A DNA stretch of 64,000 bases from positions 1 to 64,000 of the forward strand of contig NZ_JOMF01000006.1 of assembly GCF_000711215.1 (NCBI RefSeq), given 5' to 3'. Positions within the stretch are counted from its first letter, which is position 1. Each line of letters begins with the position of its first letter. Below, piece by piece: positions 35,844 to 45,556 of the stretch. This DNA comes from Methanomicrobium mobile BP. Its GTDB lineage: Archaea; Halobacteriota; Methanomicrobia; Methanomicrobiales; Methanomicrobiaceae. A program made the translations under genes and the position numbers. The notes beneath the pieces were generated by a model. That model had not been told where the DNA came from, did not search any database, and saw nothing but the letters and a program-made list of their open reading frames with translations.

Positions 35844-37655
35844 ATGGATTTAGCGGAAGAACTTGCGGCACAGCAGAGAAGTATCAGCGTAGCCGAATTC
35901 TTTGAGAAGAACAAGCATCTCTTGGGCTTTGATTCACCGACACGCGGGATAATTACTACAATCAAAGAGGCAATCGATAACTCTCTCGACGCCTGCGAAG
36001 AGGCCGAGGTGCTTCCCGATATCTATGTCGGCATCAAAAGGGTCGACAAAGATGTCTACAGAATAATCGTCGAGGACAACGGCCCCGGAATTATTCCGAA
36101 ACAGGTGCCATATGTCTTCGGAAAACTCCTCTACGGCTCAAGATTTCACCAGATAAAGCAGAGCCGCGGTCAGCAGGGTATCGGTATCAGTGCCGCCGTC
36201 ATGTATGCCCAGCTGACAACGGGAGTGCCGACCGTGGTCATCTCGAGAACGGGTCACAAGTCAAAGGCGCACAGGTTCGAGATACTCATAAAGACCGAGC
36301 AGAACGAGCCGCAGGTCTTAAAGGACGAAGAAATAGACTGGGATCGCATGCACGGCACGCGCGTGGAGATTGAGTTCAAGAGCACGCTTGCGGCAAAGAA
36401 GAAGCTCATCGATTATCTGAGATACACGGCAGTCGTAAACCCGCACGCAAGAATTCAGGCGGATATCGACGGCGAAAAATACACCTACGAACGCGCGGTC
36501 GAGCAGGCAATAGTTCCCCCCAAAGCCATAGCACCGCACCCGCACGGCATTGAGTTCGGACAGCTGAAACGAATGGCCGACACCAGCAAAGACAAGGTGA
36601 AGGACTTCCTCATAAACGGCTTCTCAAGGGTCGGCGAGAAAAGCGCGGATGAAATTCTGGGCATCGCTAAGATAAAACCCGACAGAAAGGCATCGGGTCT
36701 TACATCCGATGAACTCAAGGTTCTGCTGGATGCCATGCAGACCGTCCAGATTCCCCCGCCGCCGGCATCGGTCTGTCTCTCACCAATCGGCGAAGAGAGC
36801 ATTGTTCAGGGTATCGACAAAGAATACGAACTGGATTTCGTGCGGTCAAAGACGCGCAAGAGTCAGGTCTTCTCGGGTCATCCGTTCATAGTCGAGGCGG
36901 CAATCGGATACGGCGGCAAGCTGGACGGCGACGGTCCCGGGCAACTTCTGAGGTTTGCAAACCGCGTCCCCCTCCTTTACCAGCAGGGCGCCTGCGTCAT
37001 CACCGAGGCGGTTTCGGGTATAAACTGGAAACTTTACAATCTCTCGCAGCAGGGGCTTCCGATGGGTCCCGTGCTCATTCTGGTTCATGTGGCGTCAACC
37101 AACGTTCCCTTTACCAGCGAAAGCAAGGATGCCATTGCCGCCATTCCCGAGATACAGAAGGAGATTACGCTTGCGCTCCAGGAACTCGGCCGCGAGCTCA
37201 AGAATTTCATATCGCGCCGCGACAAGAACAGACAGGTCGAGGAGAGAGCCCGCGCCGTCTGTGCAATCTTGCCGGATATTGCCGCAAAGGTCTCGGAGAT
37301 TGTCGAGAAGCCCGTGCCCGACGTGACTCCTCTGGAGGCGCAGATAATGCGCAAGGTTGTCGTCAAAAAGCGCGTCAACAATGAAACGGGCAAGACCGAG
37401 ATTGTCATCAATAACTTCACGCGCAACGCGGTTACGCTTACATTATACTGCATGTCGCCGGATAATGCGGCGGATTCGCTTGTGAAACCCGACTTTACCG
37501 ACACTATCGGGGACGAATTCAATATCGTCTGGAAGATAAACGTGGAGCCGGAGTCCTCGTGGAAAACGGAGTTTTCCGGAACTGCGCACAGCACGGTCAG
37601 CGTGAGAGGCGTTGAAGAGAAACTTCTGGTCGTTGTCGACCTTGCGGGTATATGA
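35844..37655 (+). CDS. top6B: DNA topoisomerase VI subunit B
   Basis: ATPase subunit of the heterotetrameric type IIB topoisomerase that relaxes and decatenates DNA in archaea. It has 603 aa. The Bergerat GHKL motifs are [15 protein letters not shown] (N box), EDNGPGII (G1), [15 protein letters not shown] (G2) and [10 protein letters not shown]. The H2TH part lies near [17 protein letters not shown] (about 255-275). The transducer domain carries [18 protein letters not shown] with the switch Lys region. A C-terminal Ig-like domain ([19 protein letters not shown]) follows. The stop overlaps the start of a 33-codon ORF, and top6A comes about 100 bp later. Confidence 0.97.
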   Translation: MDLAEELAAQQRSISVAEFFEKNKHLLGFDSPTRGIITTIKEAIDNSLDACEEAEVLPDIYVGIKRVDKDVYRIIVEDNGPGIIPKQVPYVFGKLLYGSRFHQIKQSRGQQGIGISAAVMYAQLTTGVPTVVISRTGHKSKAHRFEILIKTEQNEPQVLKDEEIDWDRMHGTRVEIEFKSTLAAKKKLIDYLRYTAVVNPHARIQADIDGEKYTYERAVEQAIVPPKAIAPHPHGIEFGQLKRMADTSKDKVKDFLINGFSRVGEKSADEILGIAKIKPDRKASGLTSDELKVLLDAMQTVQIPPPPASVCLSPIGEESIVQGIDKEYELDFVRSKTRKSQVFSGHPFIVEAAIGYGGKLDGDGPGQLLRFANRVPLLYQQGACVITEAVSGINWKLYNLSQQGLPMGPVLILVHVASTNVPFTSESKDAIAAIPEIQKEITLALQELGRELKNFISRRDKNRQVEERARAVCAILPDIAAKVSEIVEKPVPDVTPLEAQIMRKVVVKKRVNNETGKTEIVINNFTRNAVTLTLYCMSPDNAADSLVKPDFTDTIGDEFNIVWKINVEPESSWKTEFSGTAHSTVSVRGVEEKLLVVVDLAGI

Positions 37656-37753
37656 AAGGTAAAGGGATGGTAACCTACGATATGGTATACGAAACGAAAT
37701 CGTATCTGAAGCGGAAAAACGGAATTGTCATGATTAACGGATTAAGGGGATAA
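37652..37753 (+). CDS. 33-codon ORF filling the top6B-top6A gap
   Basis: The ORF begins with an ATG that overlaps the top6B TGA (ATGA) and ends with a TAA one base before the top6A ATG. It encodes 33 residues, basic and hydrophilic, starting [10 protein letters not shown] and ending MINGLRG. The exact fit suggests either a real microprotein or a frame kept open so that ribosomes pass from top6B to top6A. Its last codons provide the AAGGGGA Shine-Dalgarno-like sequence for top6A. A short open frame can also occur by chance. No known family. Confidence 0.4.
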   Translation: MKGKGMVTYDMVYETKSYLKRKNGIVMINGLRG

Positions 37754-37754
37754 T

Positions 37755-38843
37755 ATGAGAAAAGAAGAACTGGACAGACTTGCGGATACAAAGCTCTACG
37801 ATATCGCCGATAAATGGTATAATCAGATGCAGAATGCTTTGATTCCGTTCATCTCGCTGCCGACGAGGACAAAGCACAATATCGAGTATGACGAGAGGTC
37901 CGAGGTCTGGAAGTACGGCGACCGCGAGACTCTGCGCAATGCAAACAATGCCAAGGGGGCGACGCATCTGCTGAAGATGGCTTACGTCGTCTGGTTTATC
38001 AGGCAGCAGCTTCGCGAGAACCGCTCTTCGACGCTGAGAGAGATGTATTATATCTCGGAGGGCTGGAAACGCGCGAAGTTCGGCGCGCAGGACGAGAGCA
38101 ACCATCTTATAGAGGATCTGGAGATTATTACCGAACTTTCCAGAGAGGCATTCCATTTAAGACCCGAGGAGGACGGCGCGTCCGTATACGGTCCGCTCAG
38201 GATTAAAGAGAACACCCGCCGCGGCGAGAAGGTTCTGCACTGTCAGGAGGATGTCGGAGAGTCGGGGTATTCGATTCCGAATAATATCGAGAACGTCGAT
38301 TTCGTGGAGCACGACGCCAAGTTTGTGATTGCGATGGAGACCGGCGGTATGTATGCGCGTCTGATGGAGAACGGTTTCGATGAGGAGTATAACGCAATCC
38401 TCGTCCACCTGAAAGGTCAGCCTGCGCGCGCAACGAGGAGGTTTCTGCACCGCATCAATGACGAACTGAAGTTGCCGGTCGTTGTCTTCACCGACGGCGA
38501 TCCGTGGTCTTACCGTATCTATGCTAGTGTTGCCTACGGCTCGATTAAGGCGGCGCATATGTCCGAGACTCTGGCAACGCCGAGCGCGCAGTTTATCGGC
38601 GTTCAGCCCTCGGATATCAGTCATTACAATCTGCCGTCGGATACCTTATCCGAGAAGGATATCGAGGCGCTTAAGGCAGAACTGACCGATCCGAGATTTG
38701 ATACGGATTACTGGAGACGCGAGATTAATCTGCAGTTAAAGCTTGGTCTGAAGTCGGAACAGCAGGCTTTTGCGGCAAGAGGACTTGATTATGTCACGAA
38801 GGAGTATCTTCCGGCGAGACTGAGTGAACTTGGGGTGCTGTGA
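37755..38843 (+). CDS. top6A: DNA topoisomerase VI subunit A
   Basis: Spo11-like cleavage subunit, 362 aa. The winged-helix CAP domain contains the catalytic Tyr in [16 protein letters not shown] (around residue 97). The Toprim domain has the acidic motifs [13 protein letters not shown] and [15 protein letters not shown], which bind Mg. The ending [22 protein letters not shown] is typical. AAGGGGA before the ATG is a good ribosome-binding site. The TGA shares a base with the ATG of the following GT4 glycosyltransferase, so that gene may be translated from the top6 transcript. Confidence 0.97.
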   Translation: MRKEELDRLADTKLYDIADKWYNQMQNALIPFISLPTRTKHNIEYDERSEVWKYGDRETLRNANNAKGATHLLKMAYVVWFIRQQLRENRSSTLREMYYISEGWKRAKFGAQDESNHLIEDLEIITELSREAFHLRPEEDGASVYGPLRIKENTRRGEKVLHCQEDVGESGYSIPNNIENVDFVEHDAKFVIAMETGGMYARLMENGFDEEYNAILVHLKGQPARATRRFLHRINDELKLPVVVFTDGDPWSYRIYASVAYGSIKAAHMSETLATPSAQFIGVQPSDISHYNLPSDTLSEKDIEALKAELTDPRFDTDYWRREINLQLKLGLKSEQQAFAARGLDYVTKEYLPARLSELGVL

Positions 38844-39874
38844 TGGTGGATTTTGAGTATACGCTGGGGTTGTTTGCGAATATGTATCCTGCCGATGATA
38901 AGAGTTCGTTCGGCAATTTTATCAAACGCGATGTCGACTCACTTGAAAAGAGAGGAGTTATCGTAAAAAAGGCAGTAAAAACATCCAAGTCGGTATCGGC
39001 GTATCCGAAATTTTTCATGGACAGCTTCAAACTTGCAAAGAGCAAAGAATGCGATATTTTTCAAGCGGAGTATATCCCGCACAGCAGTTTTGTTCCGGCG
39101 TTTTTTAAGGGAGATACGCCGCTGATTATTAAATACTTGGGTACGGACGGACGAATATACCCCTACAAGAATAAAATTAACCACAAAATTATCGAGTATA
39201 TGAATCGCCGTGCCGATCATATCATTGCTGTCAGCGAAGAGCTTAAACAGAATATTCTTAAGTTAGGCGGAGATTCTGAAAAGATAACGGTAATCTCCAC
39301 CGGAGTTGACACCCAAAAGTTTCGTAATCCAGGCAAAGATACTTGCCGCAACAAGTTAGGGCTTCCTTCTGATAAGATGATCTGTCTCTACGTGGGCAGA
39401 CTTCATACGCAAAAAGGCATAGGGGAATTACTTAAAGCGGCAGAGAAGAGACAGGATATTTTTTTTCTAATATGCGGACCCGGGGAAATCCCTCAACATA
39501 CCGATAACTGCCTTTTTACGGGAGAAATACTTCATGAGAAGATCATTGAGTATATCTGCGCCGCAGACTGTTTTATTCTCCCAAGTTATTCGGAAGGGCT
39601 TCCAAATGTCCTAATGGAATCACTCTCCTGTAAGACCCCCGTTATCGCAACATCTGTAGGGGGATGTCCCGAGGTTGTTGAAAATTACAAATCGGGAATA
39701 CTGATAGCACCAAAAGATGTCAATGCAATAATTGAAGCAATTGACTGGATGAATGAAAACAGTTCATTATGGGAGAAGATGGGAGAGTACGGAAGAACTG
39801 ATATGATTAACCGATACGAACATGAAAAGATGATTGACAGACTGGTCAATGTCCATACGAATCTTATTACTTAG
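38843..39874 (+). CDS. GT4-family glycosyltransferase coupled to top6A
   Basis: 343 aa GT-B fold enzyme, cytoplasmic. The C-terminal half has MICLYVGRLHTQKGIGELLK and the donor-binding E-x7-E pattern ILPSYSEGLPNVLMESLS. The N-terminal acceptor half has LGLFANMYPADDKSSFGNFI. Donor and acceptor unknown. The ATG at 38843 overlaps the top6A TGA; a GTG one codon earlier is also in frame. The first 25 or so codons look like core-genome composition and the rest becomes AT-rich, so the island boundary appears to fall inside or near this gene. Confidence 0.85.
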   Translation: MVDFEYTLGLFANMYPADDKSSFGNFIKRDVDSLEKRGVIVKKAVKTSKSVSAYPKFFMDSFKLAKSKECDIFQAEYIPHSSFVPAFFKGDTPLIIKYLGTDGRIYPYKNKINHKIIEYMNRRADHIIAVSEELKQNILKLGGDSEKITVISTGVDTQKFRNPGKDTCRNKLGLPSDKMICLYVGRLHTQKGIGELLKAAEKRQDIFFLICGPGEIPQHTDNCLFTGEILHEKIIEYICAADCFILPSYSEGLPNVLMESLSCKTPVIATSVGGCPEVVENYKSGILIAPKDVNAIIEAIDWMNENSSLWEKMGEYGRTDMINRYEHEKMIDRLVNVHTNLIT

Positions 39875-39983
39875 AAACATTCAACATAATAATCGACTAA
39901 ATAAGCATTTCCTATAAGTACAGTTCAGATTGTCATTCATATCAGCGATATTCTGAAATACTCATCACTAATATAACCTAATT

Positions 39984-40913
39984 ATGTACCTTGTCACCGG
40001 CGGACGCGGATTCATAGGTAAAGATCTGATAAGGAGACTTCTCTCAGATAACGAAGAAGTGCTGTTATTAAGCAGTACGCCCTGCAATGATACGGACATC
40101 AGTCCGCAAATATCCGTAACAGGTACAATACTGGACACCGAGTTTTTAAATCGCATTTTTTCGGAGAATGAAATAACGGGAATATACCATCTCTCTGCAA
40201 TATCGGATATAAGAAGATCAATCGCGGATCCTTATGAAACATTTAATCTGAATGTAATCGGGACGGTAAACCTGTTGGAAGCAATGCGAAGACATGACGT
40301 AAAAAGAATGGTATTTGCTTCAACCGCGGCAGTATACGGCAATTCTGCCGAACCTGTGAAGAAAGAATCCGGAGAAACAATCCCCTTATCGCCATATGCC
40401 GCTTCAAAACTAATGGCTGAAGAATACTGTAATATCTATTCATCACAGTACGGAATGAACATCAAATCATTAAGGTATTTTAATCCGTACGGCCCAGGTA
40501 TGCGCCCCGATTCTCCTGCATCTGTCGTGCTCAAATTCATAAACAGCATAATATCGAAAAAATCGCCGGTGATATTCGGAGACGGCACACAAACGCGCGA
40601 TTTTGTATATATTAACGACATCACTCAGGCGAGCATTAAAGCAATGAATTACGGAGAATTTGGGATTTACAACGTAGGTACAGGTGTAGCAACACCACTT
40701 CGAGAGCTTGCTGCTATGATAATGGAAATAACAGGCATTAATGTAAGTATCGACTATCAGGATGCACGTATAGGTGATATTCTGCATTCTTCCGCCGATA
40801 TATCAAAAGCAAAAAGAGGTTTCGGATATTCCCCTGAATATTCATTGCATAAAGGATTGAATGAGATGATAAATGCGCTTTACGGGAATGAACTGCATAA
40901 CTCAAGCAAATGA
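39984..40913 (+). CDS. UDP-glucose/GlcNAc 4-epimerase-like protein
   Basis: 309 aa extended SDR. The NAD site is YLVTGGRGFIGKDLIRRLL, the catalytic Ser is in FASTAAVYGNS, and YxxxK is PYAASKLMAEEY. The substrate part has RYFNPYGPGMRPDSPASVV and DFVYINDITQASIKA. This pattern matches GalE-like epimerases that interconvert UDP-Glc/Gal or the N-acetyl forms. Exact sugar uncertain. It has a 109-bp gap upstream, so it may have its own promoter. Confidence 0.85.
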   Translation: MYLVTGGRGFIGKDLIRRLLSDNEEVLLLSSTPCNDTDISPQISVTGTILDTEFLNRIFSENEITGIYHLSAISDIRRSIADPYETFNLNVIGTVNLLEAMRRHDVKRMVFASTAAVYGNSAEPVKKESGETIPLSPYAASKLMAEEYCNIYSSQYGMNIKSLRYFNPYGPGMRPDSPASVVLKFINSIISKKSPVIFGDGTQTRDFVYINDITQASIKAMNYGEFGIYNVGTGVATPLRELAAMIMEITGINVSIDYQDARIGDILHSSADISKAKRGFGYSPEYSLHKGLNEMINALYGNELHNSSK

Positions 40914-41044
40914 GAAATATACTGAATATTGAGGACAATTTGAGTAACAGACCGCACTGTGTGACATTCATTCTTTCGGACGTAAACAATTCCGTATTTT
41001 TTTGGTGAAATTCATATTAAATAACGATCCATATCATAGTATAC

Positions 41045-42076
41045 ATGAAATATGCGGATTTTTTTGAGAACAAAGTTGTCTTAGTCACCGGCGGAGTAGG
41101 ATCCATCGGCAGCGAAATTGTCAAAAAATTAGTGAAATTATCTCCTAAAGCGGTAATTGTATATGACAACAATGAGACGGGTCTCTTTGATCTGCAACAG
41201 GAATTAAAATCAGATCGTGTAAAACTTATTGTAGGGGATATCCGTGACAGGGATCGTCTGGTTACCGCTTTCACTGGAGTGGATATAGTATTTCATGCCG
41301 CAGCTTTAAAACATGTGCCTCTCTGCGAATATAACCCGTATGAGGCGGTAAAGACAAACATTGTCGGAACACAGAACGTGCTTGATGCGGCTATATTGGA
41401 TAAAGTCTCCAAAGTAATAATTATTTCAACCGATAAAGCAGTAAATCCGATAAATACAATGGGTGCCAGCAAATATCTTGCGGAGAGGCTGACTATCGCG
41501 GCAAATAATAATCCGCAAAATAACGGAACGGTCTTTTCCGTAGTCCGCTTCGGAAACGTACTAAATTCGCGCGGGTCGATTATACCGATATTTATGAATC
41601 AGTTACAAAATAATCTGCCGCTGACAATTACGGATGAAAAGATGACCCGTTTTGTTATGACAATACCCGAGGCGGCAGAGCTTGTCATGCATGCATGCGC
41701 AATTGCAACGGGAAAAGAGATCTACATTCTTAAGATGCCTGCCCTGAAGATAATTGATCTGGCTGAAGTTATGCTGGATAAGTTGGCGGCAAAATACTCA
41801 TACAATCGCGAAAAGAATCCTATTCAAAATATAGGCATACGCATCGGAGAAAAATTGTACGAAGAGTTACTGACGCTGCAGGAGTCCGCGTATTCATTTG
41901 AAGACGATGATATGTTTATAGTCTATCCGCCGGATGTTGTCGCGGATGATGCCTTAATTAAGCAGAAACTTCCGGCGGGATTTACCAAATGTAAGATCTC
42001 GGATTATTCATCCAAGAATGCTGTGCAGTTGTCATTGAGTGAGATTGGAGAATATATTGAAAAGATTTTCAGATAA
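41045..42076 (+). CDS. CapD/PglF-like nucleotide-sugar 4,6-dehydratase
   Basis: 343 aa, soluble, without the membrane domain of full-length PglF/WbpM. The NAD site is VVLVTGGVGSIGSEIVKKL. FHAAALKHVPLCEYNPYEAV, IISTDKAVNPINTMGASKYL and VRFGNVLNSRGSIIPIF are hallmarks of UDP-HexNAc 4,6-dehydratases. The usual active-site Tyr of YxxxK is Met (MGASK), as in this subgroup. It would make a 4-keto-6-deoxy sugar nucleotide for an amino-dideoxy sugar, but no aminotransferase adjoins it. TATA-like CATATTAAATAA lies about 30 nt before the ATG. Confidence 0.87.
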   Translation: MKYADFFENKVVLVTGGVGSIGSEIVKKLVKLSPKAVIVYDNNETGLFDLQQELKSDRVKLIVGDIRDRDRLVTAFTGVDIVFHAAALKHVPLCEYNPYEAVKTNIVGTQNVLDAAILDKVSKVIIISTDKAVNPINTMGASKYLAERLTIAANNNPQNNGTVFSVVRFGNVLNSRGSIIPIFMNQLQNNLPLTITDEKMTRFVMTIPEAAELVMHACAIATGKEIYILKMPALKIIDLAEVMLDKLAAKYSYNREKNPIQNIGIRIGEKLYEELLTLQESAYSFEDDDMFIVYPPDVVADDALIKQKLPAGFTKCKISDYSSKNAVQLSLSEIGEYIEKIFR

Positions 42077-42482
42077 TGAGAAATATGTAGGTCAACATTT
42101 TTCACAAAAAAACATATATATATATGTATATATTGTTATATTTTAAGCAAATTATAAATTCTGCAAAATAATCTATAAATGAAATATAACCCCATACTGC
42201 CTATATGACTAAAAAAGAACCTGATCAAGAAATCTTATCACTCTTTAATGAATTCAAGAATACAAAACAGAAAACCTACATAACTAAATATGTCTTCATA
42301 TACAACATAAGAATGAAATCACAAATTGTATTACTGCGTCTCAGACATTAAGATACTAAATCATTTTTCAAAATCATGCTATAATCTCACATATAATTCA
42401 AAGTAACAATGACTTTCAAATGATGCAATGACAACTGCTATAAACTAGAGTGTTCTCAATACTACATGTATAGCGAGAATAT
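42077..42482. other. AT-rich gap before the beta-propeller gene
   Basis: No supported gene. CATATATATATATG with following TATATATTG (42111-42131) is a simple AT repeat just after the dehydratase. The rest is AT-rich with stops in all frames and no other clear structure. Confidence 0.5.
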
Positions 42483-43433
42483 ATGCTTGATAATATGTTT
42501 CACGGAAAATTACTCATTAAAGTACTTCATAACCCATTATTGCCATTCAGATATGAAAGTTGGAATATCGGTGTGATATACAATTATTCACAATCGGATT
42601 TATTATCGAAAAACTGTACGGATATTGCTTGGCTTCCTCCTTTGAAGGGAGGTTATTTCCGTGCAGATCCATTTATTACAGACTATTTTGGAAATACAAC
42701 AGTTTTCTTTGAAAACTATGATATGAATAGAGGACTTGGAAATATATCATACTTTGAATTAAATGACGATAAAGGATCAATTAATTTAATGTCCTCTAAA
42801 ATGATTCATAAAGCTTTGGAAGAAGCGACACATCTCTCGTTTCCATATCTATTTGAATATCAAGAAAATTTGTATATGGTTCCTGAAAATTATCAATCTA
42901 ACAAAATTCGCTTCTATGTATCGGAAAATTCCCCTGCAAAATGGAGAGAATGTGCATGTTGTATAGAGAACTTTCCAGGAATAGATCCTATTATTTTTGA
43001 GTATGATGGAATATGGTGGTTATTTGCAACACCTTATGATGAAGACAATAATATTTCCCGAACGAATTTGCATATTTGGTACTCTGAAACTCCTCTTGGT
43101 AAATGGAAAGAACACCCATTGAATCCCATAATATATTCCGAACCGATTGCAAGGAATGGAGGAAGACCGATTCTTATGGGCGATACTCTATACCGTTTAA
43201 GTCAGGATTGTACAAATCGTTATGGAGAGAAACTTGTAATCAATAAGATCATAAAACTAACGCCAACTGAGTTTAAAGAAGAAGTTGTTTCAAAGTTAGG
43301 TGGTTATAAACCATATGATGAGGCATTTCATACATTCAACAGTTGCAAAAATATCTCGGTTATTGATGGTAATCGTTATAAATACAGTATCCGGACTGCA
43401 ATTCAAAATGCAAAAAATTTACTGCGAAAATGA
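42483..43433 (+). CDS. GINT1-N-terminal-like beta-propeller protein of glycan loci
   Basis: 316 aa, soluble. Repeated blade-like segments carry aromatic and Asp/Glu pairs: GYFRADPFITDYFGNTTVFF, LSFPYLFEYQENLYMVPE, GIDPIIFEYDGIWWLFATP, and GRPILMGDTLYRLSQDC. This resembles the five-bladed propeller called the glucosamine inositolphosphorylceramide transferase N-terminal domain, found in bacterial and archaeal sugar-modifying loci, sometimes next to formyltransferases. No catalytic residues are obvious; a carbohydrate-binding or hydrolase-like role is possible. The Asp and Arg clusters could bind sugar. It directly precedes the adenylation/carrier pair. Confidence 0.65.
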   Translation: MLDNMFHGKLLIKVLHNPLLPFRYESWNIGVIYNYSQSDLLSKNCTDIAWLPPLKGGYFRADPFITDYFGNTTVFFENYDMNRGLGNISYFELNDDKGSINLMSSKMIHKALEEATHLSFPYLFEYQENLYMVPENYQSNKIRFYVSENSPAKWRECACCIENFPGIDPIIFEYDGIWWLFATPYDEDNNISRTNLHIWYSETPLGKWKEHPLNPIIYSEPIARNGGRPILMGDTLYRLSQDCTNRYGEKLVINKIIKLTPTEFKEEVVSKLGGYKPYDEAFHTFNSCKNISVIDGNRYKYSIRTAIQNAKNLLRK

Positions 43434-43534
43434 TAATGACAATCCAGCAAATATACAGACTTCATTCCATAAGTTATGTAACGGATACATATTACTGATA
43501 TAAATAGAATGCTTGAAAAAGAATTTAGGTATAC

Positions 43535-45070
43535 ATGGTAAATTTACTGATAAATTGTTTCGATGAAACGGTTCGAAAGAATGCAGATAAGACTGCAATA
43601 ATAGATGGTAATGAAAAGGTTACTTTTACAAAGCTGCAAGAGATCAGCTTGAAATTAAGCATCATTATCAATTCAAAGATGCAAAATGAGGTCAAACAAC
43701 CTATTGCCGTATATACAAAAAAATCAATTGCAAATGTAGCTTCAGATATAGGAATACTATATTCCGGAAATGCATTCTTAAATCTTGATGTAAAATCACC
43801 AGCGAATCGAATAAGTGCAATTCTTTCGGCAATTAAACCGGGATTAATTATAGCAACAAAGGAATCTGCCAAAAATCTGGAATCGATTTATCCAATATGT
43901 AACATTCTTATCTATGATGACATTGAATTCAGTGCAGTAAATATAGATCAAACTCTTAAGCATCACCAATTATCAAGAATAATTGATGCTGATCCGATGT
44001 GCATTATTACAACTTCAGGATCTACAGGTACTCCTAAAGGAGTAGTGTTGAATCACAGAAGTTTCATGGACTTTACAAAATGGGCACATGACGCAGGATT
44101 AATCCATGATACTGATATAATTGGAAATCTGTCCCCGATTGTATTTGATCTATATTGCTCCGATCTCTGTATGATGATGAGATATGGAACAAGCATTGTC
44201 TTACTTTCGGAGAAACATGCCGCATTTCCGACATATTTGTTGGAGACGATACGTGATAACAGAGTAAGTTACATTTTTTGGGTTCCGACCATAATGGTAA
44301 ATATCGCAAATATGAGCTTGTTGGACAAAATTTCGTTACCTGATTTGAAGACAATATGGTTTTCGGGAGAAGTTTTCCCCACAAAACAGTATAATGTTTG
44401 GAAAAAACATCTGCCGCAGGCAAAGTTCGTTAATTTGTACGGACCGGTAGAGGCAACGGTTGATGTAACTTATTACGTTGTCGAGAAAGAAATCGCGGAT
44501 GAAGATCCAATACCTATAGGGTATGCCTGTGAGAACACTGATGTATTCCTGTTATCTGAGGAAAATACCGCTTGCAAAACGGGTGAAGAAGGAGAGATTT
44601 GTATCCGGGGAACATCGCTTGCCATGGGCTATTACAACGATCCGGAGAAGACGGCCAAAGTATTTGTGCAAAATCCGTTAAATAAGCAATATCCAGAGAT
44701 AATCTATAAAACCGGAGATATAGGGGTAATTAACGAAGCAGGAGAGATGATCTTTAGGGGTCGTAAAGACACACTTATAAAGCATGCGGGTTACAGAATC
44801 GAACTTGGTGAGATAGAACATACAATCATAAACAAATTGAAGCTGATCGAAAACGGTTGCATTGTGTATAATTCGGTAGCAAAGGAAATAGTACTGTATT
44901 ATGAAACAATGTCAAATATTACTCCGCAAGATATTCGCGTAAGACTAAGCAACGAACTTCCACAGTATATGATCCCATCAAAGTACATTAAGTTAAATGC
45001 AATGCCGCGCAATACTAATGGAAAGATAGATCGATTGTATCTTAAAGAATTGTGCTTACACGGAGAATAA
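43535..45070 (+). CDS. Amino-acid adenylation enzyme, DltA/NRPS A-domain type
   Basis: 511 aa stand-alone adenylation domain. Core motifs in order: A3 ITTSGSTGTPKGVVLNH (about residue 153), A4 FDLYCSD, A5 VNLYGPVEATVDVTYY (about 304), A7 IYKTGDIGV, A8 GRKDTLIKHAGYRIELGEIE and A10 NTNGKIDR with the catalytic Lys. It activates a carboxylic acid, probably an amino acid, as the AMP ester and loads it onto the carrier protein encoded 1 bp downstream. The arrangement is like DltA-DltC of Gram-positive bacteria. The substrate cannot be read safely from sequence alone. AT-rich codon use, like the rest of the locus. Confidence 0.9.
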   Translation: MVNLLINCFDETVRKNADKTAIIDGNEKVTFTKLQEISLKLSIIINSKMQNEVKQPIAVYTKKSIANVASDIGILYSGNAFLNLDVKSPANRISAILSAIKPGLIIATKESAKNLESIYPICNILIYDDIEFSAVNIDQTLKHHQLSRIIDADPMCIITTSGSTGTPKGVVLNHRSFMDFTKWAHDAGLIHDTDIIGNLSPIVFDLYCSDLCMMMRYGTSIVLLSEKHAAFPTYLLETIRDNRVSYIFWVPTIMVNIANMSLLDKISLPDLKTIWFSGEVFPTKQYNVWKKHLPQAKFVNLYGPVEATVDVTYYVVEKEIADEDPIPIGYACENTDVFLLSEENTACKTGEEGEICIRGTSLAMGYYNDPEKTAKVFVQNPLNKQYPEIIYKTGDIGVINEAGEMIFRGRKDTLIKHAGYRIELGEIEHTIINKLKLIENGCIVYNSVAKEIVLYYETMSNITPQDIRVRLSNELPQYMIPSKYIKLNAMPRNTNGKIDRLYLKELCLHGE

Positions 45071-45071
45071 T

Positions 45072-45296
45072 ATGGAGAAAATCTTAGAAATATTAAAAAC
45101 ATTGCACCCCGAATATGATTACGAAAAAAGTACAAATTATCTGGATGATGGGTTATTGGATTCGTTTGACATCATTGCTTTGGTGACCGAATTGGAAGAT
45201 AATTTTAACATTGACATTGATCCAATTGAAATAATTCCGAATAACTTTGAGTCAATGAATAAAATAAAGAGTTTTGTGGAGAATAAGCAGCACTGA
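45072..45296 (+). CDS. Acyl/aminoacyl carrier protein (DltC-like)
   Basis: 74 aa acidic four-helix protein. The phosphopantetheine site is DDGLLDSFDIIAL, with attachment Ser31. Length and the helix 2 start FDIIALVTELEDNFNIDIDP match D-alanyl carrier proteins. It starts one base after the adenylation gene stop. It needs a 4'-phosphopantetheinyl transferase, which is not in the window and is uncommon in archaea. The loaded group is probably passed to a sugar or glycan by the GNAT-like protein that follows. Confidence 0.9.
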   Translation: MEKILEILKTLHPEYDYEKSTNYLDDGLLDSFDIIALVTELEDNFNIDIDPIEIIPNNFESMNKIKSFVENKQH

Positions 45297-45556
45297 GAAT
45301 CAAGTATTATACATTTCCCAATTGAAATACATATGTATGATAGGGATCAGAATAGTATATCGGATAAAAATATTATTATTGAACATCCCTAATATCATAA
45401 TAGCGTAAACGTAGTTGAAATTATGATGACCCTCTTTAGTAGAATGGCATATAATATGTATGTACTGGGGTTACATATGTATAAAACATGCTGTTGCTTA
45501 TTGAATCGGAAAAATATGTCTGATTGAATCGCTATATATTTGTTTTTACTGATATT

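Noticed and set aside
42111-42131. AT dinucleotide repeat as a possible origin or CRISPR-like element
   Set aside because: It is a simple AT run with no spaced repeats, no Cdc6/Orc1 gene nearby and no origin boxes.
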